In this document: positions 41,866 through 50,077 of the stretch, one piece after another | How the letters are laid out: each line of letters begins with the position of its first letter | Numbering within the stretch: position 1 is the stretch's first letter | Assembly: GCF_038432375.1 (NCBI RefSeq) | Contig: NZ_JBCAUS010000007.1 | Span: forward strand, 62,001-126,000 | DNA from: Methanococcoides sp. LMO-2 | GTDB lineage: Archaea; Halobacteriota; Methanosarcinia; Methanosarcinales; Methanosarcinaceae | Length of the DNA stretch: 64,000 bases | Reading direction: 5' to 3' | The notes under the pieces: generated by a model | What the model was told of the DNA's origin: nothing | Seen by the model: the letters and a program-made list of their open reading frames with translations, nothing else | Database searches by the model: none | Program-made: the position numbers and the translations under genes

Positions 41866-42957
41866 TTATTTCTGAATAATGAGGGTCAGCACATCGCCAT
41901 CCTGCAGCCTGTGATCAAGACCGGCTCGCTGGCCGGGGTGTTTGGCTGAAGGGCCCCATATCTGGGAATACCTGAACTTATCACGGAAATCACGGTGCAG
42001 GCGGTCACATATATCACCCACGGTCACACCGTTGGTCACGATCATCGGCTCGTCCATGTCTGCGGGGCCACCCTGTGGTTTCAGGTATACCCTGATGAAA
42101 TCCAGGGTTTCGTAGATCAGTTCCTTGACGGCTTCAAGGTTCTTCTCCTCATTGGCGGAAATGAATGTCGCATCAGGGAACTTTGCCTTGCAGAACTCAA
42201 GGATCTCTTCATCGGCCATGTCCACCTTGTTGATGACAATCACAGCAGGTATGTACACCCTGTTGGCCATCACGCCATCGATAAGCTGGTCCATGTTGAT
42301 ATTATCCCTGAGAAGCACATGTGCATTGTGTATCTTGTACTCGCCCAATATCGCCTTGATAAGGTCGTCGGACATCTCAAGCTCCATGGTCGCACTGATG
42401 ATCACGCCACCCCTATCCATCCTCTTGATGGTAACATCAGGTTCTGACATATTGATGCGGATACCGGCATCGTAAAGCTCCTGCATCAGCACCTTATGAT
42501 GCTCGGTCTGGAACACATCCAGCAGGAAAAGCACAAGATTGGAGTTCCTCACAACAGAGATGACCTCCTTACCACGGCCACGACCGCTGGCTGCACCTCT
42601 GACCAGGCCCGGCACATCCAGAATCTGGATGGTCGCACCCTTATACTCCAGAACACCAGGTATCACATCAAGAGTCGTGAACTCATACGCACCGACCTCG
42701 GAATTAGCACCGGTCAGCTTGTTCAGGAGCGTGGACTTACCCACGGAAGGGAATCCCACAAGTGCAACAGTAGCATCGCCTGACTTCCTTACAGAATAGC
42801 CCTCACCACCGGATTTGGCAGAAGCTCTCTTCTGCACGTCTTCCCTCAGGCGTGCAAGTTTGGCCTTCAACTTACCAATATGATGGGATGTTGCCTTGTT
42901 ATAGGGAGTCTTACGGATCTCGTCCTCGACTGCCTGGATATCTTCGTGTAAACTCAT
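41866..42957 (-). CDS. DRG-family GTP-binding protein with TGS domain
   Basis: Cytoplasmic TRAFAC GTPase of the DRG (developmentally regulated GTP-binding) branch near Obg, likely ribosome-associated. An N-terminal helical hairpin (about 1-60) precedes G1 GFPSVGKST, G2 in FTTLDVIPG, G3 DVPGLVRGAASGRGRG and G4 NKVD. The C-terminal TGS domain ends DGDVLTLIIQK. Length of about 363 residues is standard. ATG 42957 is preferred over an in-frame GTG at 42963. It follows moeA by 55 bp. Confidence 0.95.
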   Translation of the reverse strand: MSLHEDIQAVEDEIRKTPYNKATSHHIGKLKAKLARLREDVQKRASAKSGGEGYSVRKSGDATVALVGFPSVGKSTLLNKLTGANSEVGAYEFTTLDVIPGVLEYKGATIQILDVPGLVRGAASGRGRGKEVISVVRNSNLVLFLLDVFQTEHHKVLMQELYDAGIRINMSEPDVTIKRMDRGGVIISATMELEMSDDLIKAILGEYKIHNAHVLLRDNINMDQLIDGVMANRVYIPAVIVINKVDMADEEILEFCKAKFPDATFISANEEKNLEAVKELIYETLDFIRVYLKPQGGPADMDEPMIVTNGVTVGDICDRLHRDFRDKFRYSQIWGPSAKHPGQRAGLDHRLQDGDVLTLIIQK

Positions 42958-43011
42958 CTGCACCCTACCATAACTTCAATATAAAAAAGATTTTCCTTGC
43001 AGGGCTGGAAA

Positions 43012-44229
43012 TTACCTGCACACATCCTCAAAAAGGACAACTTCAACACCTGCCCCTTTGCTCACCATCGGCACCTCCGCAGGGATCTCAATGAAGCCGT
43101 CCGCAGCTGCAAGAGTTGTGATGGAGGCCGAGGTCTTGCTGGCAGAGAACACCTTATTCCCTTCCAGCCGGACAGCATGGAGCTCATGCCGGCTTCCGGA
43201 ATTGACATCTTCCTCAAGGACTCCAGGTACCACCTGTCTCACAGGCGCCGGGGCTCCCAGGCATCTCCTGATAAGCGGCAGCAGGAACTCGTAGAATACC
43301 ATGAGCGAGGACGTAGGATTACCCGGAAGTGCCACGATGGGGATCTCATTGATAATACCCGCAACCACAGGCTTCCCCGGCTTGAAACTGAGACCATGAG
43401 CCAGAACCTTACCCTTCTCCTCAATGATGTTGAACATGAAATCGTCCGGTCCAGCAGACGTACTGCCTGATGTCAGCACCAGGTCACACTCAGCAATTGC
43501 CCTGTCCACGGCCCCGCTGAAAGCTTCCCGATCATCCCTCACGATGCCATAGGGAACAGCATCCGCACCGCAGTCCGTAATACTTGCATAGAGTGAATAT
43601 GAATTACAATCGTAGATCTTGCCGGGACCAAGTGGTTCTCCCGGAACCGTCAGCTCGTTCCCGGTGGAAATTATTCCCACCTTCATAGACCTGACATCCA
43701 CATTTCTCATACCGATCGCCGCAAGCACACCGACCTCACGTACCCAGATCCTGGAACCTTTGCGTAGCACAAGTTCGTCCTCATGGATATCGAAACCTGC
43801 ATGGATCAGATTCTCATCTGCACTTACTGCCACCTTGATGAGAACATTGCCTTCCTGAAGTTCGGTGTCCTCCACCATGACAACGGCATCCGCACCTTCC
43901 GGGATAGGACCACCTGTTGCTACCTCCACAGCCTCCATCTCACCTACGCGATATTTAGGAAGCTGACCCACCGGCGAGAATCCCAACAACTTCAGGGACA
44001 CCGGCTTTTCAATTGCTGAAAGCACGTCCTCTGAACGCACAGCATACCCGTCTTTCAGGGCTTTAGGAAAATTCGGGACAGCGGTAGCTGAAACGATATC
44101 CTCTGCAAGAACACGGCCAGTTGATCTCTCAATTTCTATCGGCCTTACATGGGTTCGGACATCGATCCCTTCAAAAAGTTTCCTGGCATCCTCAATGGAC
44201 AACAGGTCATGCAATATTTTCCGTGGCAT
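43012..44229 (-). CDS. moeA: Molybdopterin molybdenumtransferase MoeA
   Basis: Enzyme that inserts molybdate (or tungstate) into adenylylated molybdopterin, needed for formylmethanofuran dehydrogenase. The 405-residue protein shows the MoeA domains in order: domain I/II with KDGYAV and ATGGPIPEGADAVV, the MoaB-like fold with STGNEL, SGSTSAGPDDF and LPGNPTSS, and a beta-rich C-terminal domain. No ribosome site is obvious, so the mRNA may be leaderless. Its upstream DNA (44236-44288) is rich in GATTGATC/GATC repeats. Confidence 0.95.
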   Translation of the reverse strand: MPRKILHDLLSIEDARKLFEGIDVRTHVRPIEIERSTGRVLAEDIVSATAVPNFPKALKDGYAVRSEDVLSAIEKPVSLKLLGFSPVGQLPKYRVGEMEAVEVATGGPIPEGADAVVMVEDTELQEGNVLIKVAVSADENLIHAGFDIHEDELVLRKGSRIWVREVGVLAAIGMRNVDVRSMKVGIISTGNELTVPGEPLGPGKIYDCNSYSLYASITDCGADAVPYGIVRDDREAFSGAVDRAIAECDLVLTSGSTSAGPDDFMFNIIEEKGKVLAHGLSFKPGKPVVAGIINEIPIVALPGNPTSSLMVFYEFLLPLIRRCLGAPAPVRQVVPGVLEEDVNSGSRHELHAVRLEGNKVFSASKTSASITTLAAADGFIEIPAEVPMVSKGAGVEVVLFEDVCR

Positions 44230-44315
44230 TGTTGGTCAGATTGATCAGATTTATTAGATTGATCCGATCGGACAGATCGGTTAGATTAGGAAAGAAAAAA
44301 GAATGATCGAAAAGA

Positions 44316-45194
44316 TCATTCGTAGATCGGAGTACCTGTGCTGCCGGTGACTTCCTCGAATGCAGCGACTGCTGCCTTGGTTATAGGACCGACTGAACCA
44401 TCTCCAATAGGCCTTCCGTCAAGCTTTGTGATAGGTGCAGCCTCTGCTGCGGTACCTGTGACGAAGATCTCATCTGCGGTGTACATGTCGAAAAGACCGA
44501 GGTTTCCGACAATGACCTCATAGCCACGCTCCTCGAGAAGCTCAATGGCAGTAGCCCTTGTGATACCCTTAAGGTTGTTGATGGTTGGCGGAGTGTAGAC
44601 CTTGCCGTTCTTGATAACGAAGATGTTGTCTCCGGAACCCTCAGAAATGAAACCGTTCTGGTCAAGGAAGATAGCCTCATCGCCGCCCTTCTCGTTTGCC
44701 TCGATCTTTGCGAGGATGTTGTTGAGGTAGTTCAGTGACTTGATGTTAGGGGACAGTGCATCCGGTGCATTACGCCTGATACCGACTGTGATTGCTTTGA
44801 GACCGACCTCATAGAGATCGCCATACATTGCACCCCATTCCTGTGAAACGATGTAGATGCTTGGCTTTGGGCACTTGCGTGGATCAAGACCAAGGTCACC
44901 AACACCACGTGAAACGATAGGACGGATGTATGCATCCCTGAGGTTGTTCTTCCTCAGTGTCTCAAGGATAGCCTCGCTCATCTCTTCCTTAGAGATAGGG
45001 ACCTCAAGAGCAATTGCCTTTGCAGAATCATACAACCTGTCAACATGCTCCTGAAGCTTGAAGACACGACCATTGTATGCCCTGATTCCCTCAAAGACAC
45101 CGTCACCATACAGGAAACCGTGGTCATAGATAGAAACCGTTGCATTTTCCTTTGTGACAAACTCACCGTTGTAATAGATCAGTAATTCGCTCAT
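44316..45194 (-). CDS. ilvE: Branched-chain amino acid aminotransferase
   Basis: PLP-dependent class IV (fold type IV) aminotransferase that forms valine, leucine and isoleucine from their 2-oxo acids using glutamate. The 292-residue protein has the family pattern: [17 protein letters not shown], the R-x-RPIVSRG region, catalytic lysine in [14 protein letters not shown] and [16 protein letters not shown], followed by [11 protein letters not shown] and [16 protein letters not shown] lies upstream of the ATG. Confidence 0.95.
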   Translation of the reverse strand: MSELLIYYNGEFVTKENATVSIYDHGFLYGDGVFEGIRAYNGRVFKLQEHVDRLYDSAKAIALEVPISKEEMSEAILETLRKNNLRDAYIRPIVSRGVGDLGLDPRKCPKPSIYIVSQEWGAMYGDLYEVGLKAITVGIRRNAPDALSPNIKSLNYLNNILAKIEANEKGGDEAIFLDQNGFISEGSGDNIFVIKNGKVYTPPTINNLKGITRATAIELLEERGYEVIVGNLGLFDMYTADEIFVTGTAAEAAPITKLDGRPIGDGSVGPITKAAVAAFEEVTGSTGTPIYE

Positions 45195-45361
45195 ATGAAT
45201 CCTCTTTAGTAATACCGGTTAAAGGTACGTTTTTGTAAATATTGTATTCCTGATGTTATCTATCTTATATATGAATATTTGTACCAGCTGGAATGCCAGG
45301 GACAGTTAAGACAGCAGTGAACAAGTAAAAAACGGAAAACAAGAACAAAATGAGAATGGAA

Positions 45362-45397
45362 AAAGTGAGCAAAGTGGGCTAAGTGGCCAAAGTGACC
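45362..45397. repeat. Degenerate 9-bp tandem repeat
   Basis: Four successive units AAAGTGAGC, AAAGTGGGC, TAAGTGGCC and AAAGTGACC occupy 45362-45397, in the 3' flank of the membrane-protein gene. They resemble a short slipped-strand repeat with drift. No function is evident. Confidence 0.6.
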
Positions 45398-45409
45398 GGA
45401 AAGTCCGGA

Positions 45410-45967
45410 TCAGGATTCTTGCTGCCCTGTTAAACTTTTCGTTGCCTGCTGTTCAGAATACTTCATGAATACCGATTCATACTCACGCCATCCGGCCAGG
45501 AACATGACAATAGCAAAAGGCGCCAGAAATGTTATTTTCATAAAATTATCCAGGAACAAACTCATAGCTACAAGCATGAAGATGACAAAGCAGGTCTGTA
45601 GCAGGGAAAAACCGATGGCTGCCTTTCGCGGACCCTTTTTCAGTGAGTAAATGCCCCAGAACCGTAGATTCAAGATATCCTTTAGTGCAGGAGAAGAGGT
45701 AGGATCTATGCCCTCCATCCCCTTCATGAATTGTCTCATCCTCATTTCTGAGATCGTTTTAGAATAGAACAGTGCCAGAAGCAAAATAATGAGAAATCCA
45801 AAACCACCGATCAGGGCCTGCCCAAGCAGAATCAGCAGGGTTGAGGTGAACATGAGGAAACCGAAGATCGCCGGAAGGTAGCTTGTCTTCTCTCTGATTG
45901 CTTTTCTCAGATTGTAAAGTGTCATTATTGCAAAGAAGGCAAGGCCGAGGATGAGGATTATTTGCAT
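45410..45967 (-). CDS. Integral membrane protein of unknown function
   Basis: A 185-residue hydrophobic protein with about five membrane segments (about 2-18, 31-48, 52-69, 118-137 and 143-160) separated by a cytoplasmic, basic loop (about 70-115) and ending in a polar tail. I do not recognise a family. It is monocistronic on the minus strand. Confidence 0.65.
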   Translation of the reverse strand: MQIILILGLAFFAIMTLYNLRKAIREKTSYLPAIFGFLMFTSTLLILLGQALIGGFGFLIILLLALFYSKTISEMRMRQFMKGMEGIDPTSSPALKDILNLRFWGIYSLKKGPRKAAIGFSLLQTCFVIFMLVAMSLFLDNFMKITFLAPFAIVMFLAGWREYESVFMKYSEQQATKSLTGQQES

Positions 45968-46131
45968 GATCAGTGGAACCTTTGTTGTTTATGTTTCTAT
46001 TCAACTCGTTGACCATACGATCAACTACATTATATAAAAATGTATTAATGTCTTATAGTATTTTAAACTATGTTGTGTAAATTGTCCTTTTTGTTATTTT
46101 TATAGATAATAAATGTGTGCTAAATACTGAA

Positions 46132-46186
46132 TATTATATACCATAAAAGCATACACCACGCTCACAATTTCCAATCGAAGTTGGAA
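46132..46186 (+). promoter_or_regulatory. Promoter and hairpin before the DUF4430 surface-protein gene
   Basis: A TATA-like ATATTATATACC lies at about 46132-46142. Downstream, TTCCAA 46169-46174 pairs with TTGGAA 46181-46186 and would be part of the 5' leader. The gap from 45968 to 46230 otherwise holds nothing recognisable. Confidence 0.45.
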
Positions 46187-46230
46187 TTATGAATTCCTAA
46201 CTGTAAAAAGAGAAATTGGGAAAATATGGT

Positions 46231-47808
46231 ATGATAAAGAGATTTTGGATAATAGGAATGATCGCACTTTTGAGTGCAGTATTTTTGATGCCATCGATGG
46301 CTGGAGCGGAGGCTACAGTCATCTGGGATGAGGAAATTGAGCTACCATCAGGATATGTGAACTTCACACCTACTGATAACCAATCTGCAAATTATTCAAC
46401 ATATAACTTTACAGATCTAGGTGCACTCTTATTTGTAAATGAAACGGAAGGAATCAACTACGACATAACAGGTTCACCGGGTACTTACTGGATTAATGCA
46501 CTCAATGGAACAAGCAACGAAATATGGGGAACAGAAAACTCCAGTACATGGTATATTTATATCAATGATGTAGCAGCATCCAAGGGAATAGGTGGGAACT
46601 CAGTAAGTAACGGGGATAAAATTACATTCTGGTACGCTCCAACAAACACTACTACATTTGAGCATGATATTACAAAAGCCACCTATGTCATGAACATAAC
46701 ATTGAAATCAGCAGTCGTGGAATGGGCAGGAGAGATAGAGCTACCATCGGGATATGTGAACTTCACACCTACTGACAACCAGTCTGCAAATTATTCAACA
46801 TATAACTTCACAGATCTAGGTGCACTCTTATTTATAAACGAAACGGAAGGCATCAGCTACAATATATCAGATAGATGGTATTCATCATCTGGTTTCTGGA
46901 TTGATGGTATCAATGGAATCGATAATGAACCATGGGATGCAGGTAAATCCAAAGGATGGGGCATATTTATCAACGGTGTGAAAGCTCCAAACGGAATAGG
47001 TCAAAACTCAGTGAGTAATGGGGACAAAATAACATTCTGGTACTGTCCAAATGATGCAAACACATTTGAACCGCTTCTTGGAGAAGCAACCAGAGTTCTG
47101 AATATAACCTTGAAGGCACCAATAGTTGAATGGGATGGTGAAATTGAACTGCCATCAGGATACACAAACTTCACACCTACTGACAACCAGTCTGCAAATT
47201 ATTCAACATATAACTTCACAGATCTAGGTGCACTCTTATTTGTAAACGAAACGGAAGGCATCAGCTACAATATATCAGATAGATGGTATTCATCATCTGG
47301 TTTCTGGATTGATGGTATCAATGGAATCGATAATGAACCATGGGATGCAGGTAAATCCAAAGGATGGGCCATATTTATCAACGGTGTGAAAGCTCCAAAC
47401 GGAATAGGTCAGAACTCAGTGAGTAATGGGGACAAAATAACATTCTGGTACTGTCCAAATGATGCAAACACATTTGAACCGCTTCTTGGAGAAGCAACCA
47501 GAGTTCTGAATATAACTGTAGCAATTGAAACCATCAGTAATAGTAAAAGTAGCAGTGGCGGAATAGGTCATGCTACTATTGTGACCCTTGCCGATAAAGA
47601 AGAACCGGCCACTCCTGAAGAAACACCAGTTGTAGATGACACTCCGGCTGTTGAAGAAGAAACCAAAGCTGAGCCACAGCCAGCAGAGCCGGTCACTGAA
47701 TCAAATGTTGAGACCGAAGATCAAAATTCCACCCCGGGATTTGAAGCAGCATTTGCAGTATCTGGACTATTGCTATCCGCAGTTTTCATTATGAGAAGGA
47801 GGATGTGA
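46231..47808 (+). CDS. PGF-CTERM surface protein with three DUF4430-like repeats
   Basis: A 525-residue exported protein. A signal peptide (1 to about 28, ending AGAEA) is followed by three tandem domains of 133-136 residues, each with the ELPSGY--FTPTDNQSANYS opening, an N-rich strand and a W-x-I(F/Y)INGV/D---G-G-NSVSNGDKITFWY core that resembles DUF4430 (transcobalamin C-terminal-like). Each carries several N-glycosylation sequons. A Pro/Glu/Thr linker precedes TPGF, a membrane helix and RRRM: a PGF-CTERM signal for processing by archaeosortase A and lipid anchoring. ATG 46231 begins a proper signal peptide; a TTG at 46216 is less likely. Confidence 0.85.
   Translation: MIKRFWIIGMIALLSAVFLMPSMAGAEATVIWDEEIELPSGYVNFTPTDNQSANYSTYNFTDLGALLFVNETEGINYDITGSPGTYWINALNGTSNEIWGTENSSTWYIYINDVAASKGIGGNSVSNGDKITFWYAPTNTTTFEHDITKATYVMNITLKSAVVEWAGEIELPSGYVNFTPTDNQSANYSTYNFTDLGALLFINETEGISYNISDRWYSSSGFWIDGINGIDNEPWDAGKSKGWGIFINGVKAPNGIGQNSVSNGDKITFWYCPNDANTFEPLLGEATRVLNITLKAPIVEWDGEIELPSGYTNFTPTDNQSANYSTYNFTDLGALLFVNETEGISYNISDRWYSSSGFWIDGINGIDNEPWDAGKSKGWAIFINGVKAPNGIGQNSVSNGDKITFWYCPNDANTFEPLLGEATRVLNITVAIETISNSKSSSGGIGHATIVTLADKEEPATPEETPVVDDTPAVEEETKAEPQPAEPVTESNVETEDQNSTPGFEAAFAVSGLLLSAVFIMRRRM
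46738..47519 (+). repeat. Near-identical tandem repeat units 2 and 3
   Basis: The second and third DUF4430-like units (starting at 46738 and 47146, about 408 bp apart) are almost identical at DNA level over long stretches, while the first unit (46339) has diverged in its second half. This indicates a recent duplication or ongoing gene conversion within the gene. Confidence 0.9.
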
Positions 47809-47909
47809 TCCGGCATAAATCGATGATCAGGGAGTCGGGAGAGATTTCTTCCGACAAATCCTGTTCAGGATTATTGAAATTTCTTGAAAAATGAAAAGAG
47901 GGAAATTAA

Positions 47910-49895
47910 ATGGATAAAAGTAATAAAAGAAAGATCAGAATTCTTTCAAGCATACTGATTTTCATACTGATTCTTCCATCGATGGCATGTGCAGCATCCA
48001 ACTGGTACCAGTTCCAGATGGACGAGGTCAATTCAGGAGTTACAGGAGACCAATCACCTATCTCTGCCCCATGGGATGAAGACTATATGTCATGGGAAAA
48101 ACAGTTACCTTCAGGCATAGATTGCACACCAATTGTTGTGGATGAACTTGTGTATGTAGCTACTGCAGATAACACGGTATTCGCAATCGATAAAGAAACC
48201 GGCGAAACTGAATGGGAAAGCACATCCAGTGGCAGCGGTTTTCTGGTTTCAAACCTGGCATATGGAAATGGCATGATATTTGTACCTACAATGAATGGAT
48301 ACATCTACGCATTCGATGCTGACGATGGTGATGAAGAATGGAACGTAAAGGTTTCAGATAAGCAATTAAATACACCTGTTAAGTACTACAACAAGAAAAT
48401 TTATTTTGGAGACTGTTCTGTAAGTGGTGCTGGTTCAACTTCAAGTGATGGAACTTACTATTGCTATGATGACGATGGAAATCTTATATGGAGCCGTCCA
48501 TCTACCACCAATACCGGATATTACTGGGCAGGCGCTGCAATAAAAGAAGATTATCTGATTTATGGAGATGACGGCTCGAATCTGGTCTCCGTTAACAAAA
48601 ATACAGGAGATACTATCGATGAGATCGACATTTCCTCAGTATTTGGATTTGATGTGAATGAGATAAGATCATCTATCCTCTATAATGACAACAGAGTATA
48701 TTTTACTTCTAAAAGTGGACATTGCTACGCAATTGGATTTGATACGAATACCGGTATGTTTGACACATCTGACAAAGAAAGTACAAGCATAGGTTATACC
48801 ACATCAACTCCTGCTATATATAAAGGAAGAATATACGTAGGAAATATCAATGGTTTAGCCTGTCTGAAAGCATCTGATCTTTCAAAGGTCTGGGACTATT
48901 CAGCAAACGGTGAAGTGAAATCATCTCCATCCATATCAGACCATTATGATGCAGGAGACGGTGAGATATATATATATTTCACTACGAATGCTGAAAAAGG
49001 TAAGGTCTACTGCGTAAAGGACTATGCAGACAATACCAATCCTGAGAAACAGTGGTCTTATGGAGATTCAGATAAAACGGCTTGGTCCCTTGCAGGTGTC
49101 GCGATATCCGACGGTTGGGTGTACTACGGAACCGATTCAAATTACCTTTTCGGAATGACAAATAAGGAGAAAACCGCTGAAGGTACGGATGGATCCTCAT
49201 CCGGAGGAACCGGAGCTTCCGCCGGATCCACCGGAGAAGCACCTGAAAACATCGTGCTGGAAAATACTATGCAGAAGATCGTGACCGCTGGTAACAGGGT
49301 CAATTATGAGTTCAATGACCCGGAGAACTGCATCACTACAATATCATTTGATCCTAAGATAAATGCAGGATATAAGACTGCCATTGTCGAGATGCTTAAG
49401 TCTACATCTTCTTATGCAACCCCTGCCCAGGGTGAAGTTTACCAGAACATGAACATATGGGTCGGAAAGGCCGGTTTTGCAACAGCTGAGAACATAGAGA
49501 ATGTGAATGTTGAGTTCAAGGTAGACAAATCCTGGGTCAATGAGAACAACATTGACAGGTCTTCCATCGCTCTGAACAGGTACCACGATGACAAATGGAA
49601 TTCCCTGAACACAGTGGAGATCGCAGGAAAGGAAGATCAGGATCACTTCTACTTCAGTGCAGAAACCCCTGGATTCTCACCATTTGCAATTATCGGTGAA
49701 AAGGTCCAGGTTGCAGAGAACGCAGTTGAAAATGAAGTTAGCACGGAAGAGATACAGGAAGAAGCAAATACTGCAGATGATACAGCAGCTGATGAAGAAG
49801 CAGACAGATCCAAAGACAGTCCCGGATTTGGAGCTATCTTCATGGTTGTCGGATTGTTGCTATCGGTATTTTGCATAAGGAAAAATGGTCAATGA
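47910..49895 (+). CDS. PQQ-type beta-propeller surface protein with PGF-CTERM
   Basis: A 661-residue exported protein: signal peptide (about 1-29, ending ACAA), then PQQ-like beta-propeller repeats (about 30-430) with the recurring W-motif and A-x-D-x-x-(T/D)G-x-x-x-W pattern (for example FAIDKETGETEWE and YAFDADDGDEEWN). A Gly/Ser-rich linker leads to a PGF-pre-PGF-like domain (about 455-605, ending TPGFSPFAIIG), an acidic linker and the anchor SPGFGAIF plus helix and basic tail. True PQQ binding is not implied; archaeal propellers of this kind are surface scaffolds. It belongs to a cluster of three surface proteins. Confidence 0.87.
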   Translation: MDKSNKRKIRILSSILIFILILPSMACAASNWYQFQMDEVNSGVTGDQSPISAPWDEDYMSWEKQLPSGIDCTPIVVDELVYVATADNTVFAIDKETGETEWESTSSGSGFLVSNLAYGNGMIFVPTMNGYIYAFDADDGDEEWNVKVSDKQLNTPVKYYNKKIYFGDCSVSGAGSTSSDGTYYCYDDDGNLIWSRPSTTNTGYYWAGAAIKEDYLIYGDDGSNLVSVNKNTGDTIDEIDISSVFGFDVNEIRSSILYNDNRVYFTSKSGHCYAIGFDTNTGMFDTSDKESTSIGYTTSTPAIYKGRIYVGNINGLACLKASDLSKVWDYSANGEVKSSPSISDHYDAGDGEIYIYFTTNAEKGKVYCVKDYADNTNPEKQWSYGDSDKTAWSLAGVAISDGWVYYGTDSNYLFGMTNKEKTAEGTDGSSSGGTGASAGSTGEAPENIVLENTMQKIVTAGNRVNYEFNDPENCITTISFDPKINAGYKTAIVEMLKSTSSYATPAQGEVYQNMNIWVGKAGFATAENIENVNVEFKVDKSWVNENNIDRSSIALNRYHDDKWNSLNTVEIAGKEDQDHFYFSAETPGFSPFAIIGEKVQVAENAVENEVSTEEIQEEANTADDTAADEEADRSKDSPGFGAIFMVVGLLLSVFCIRKNGQ

Positions 49896-49913
49896 TAGGA
49901 CCCATCATTCCAT

Positions 49914-49947
49914 CAGATGGCATAATGCCATCTGCTTTTTATTTTTA
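49914..49947 (+). terminator. Strong hairpin terminator
   Basis: CAGATGGCA at 49914-49922 and TGCCATCTG at 49926-49934 form a perfect 9-bp stem with a 3-nt loop, followed by CTTTTTATTTTTAAAT. Confidence 0.85.
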
Positions 49948-50077
49948 AATTATTAGATGATCCGTTTTTATCGGAATTATTCATTATCTGAATTGAGCTG
50001 CAAACTAAATTCATCTTGAACTCAGGCATAGTAACTGGAGGATCAAGTCTTTCGAAAATAAGAAGGATGAATGTCAA

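Noticed and set aside
45362-45397. Short tandem repeats considered as a CRISPR-like array
   Set aside because: Units are 9 bp, contiguous and degenerate, with no spacers and no cas genes anywhere in the window.
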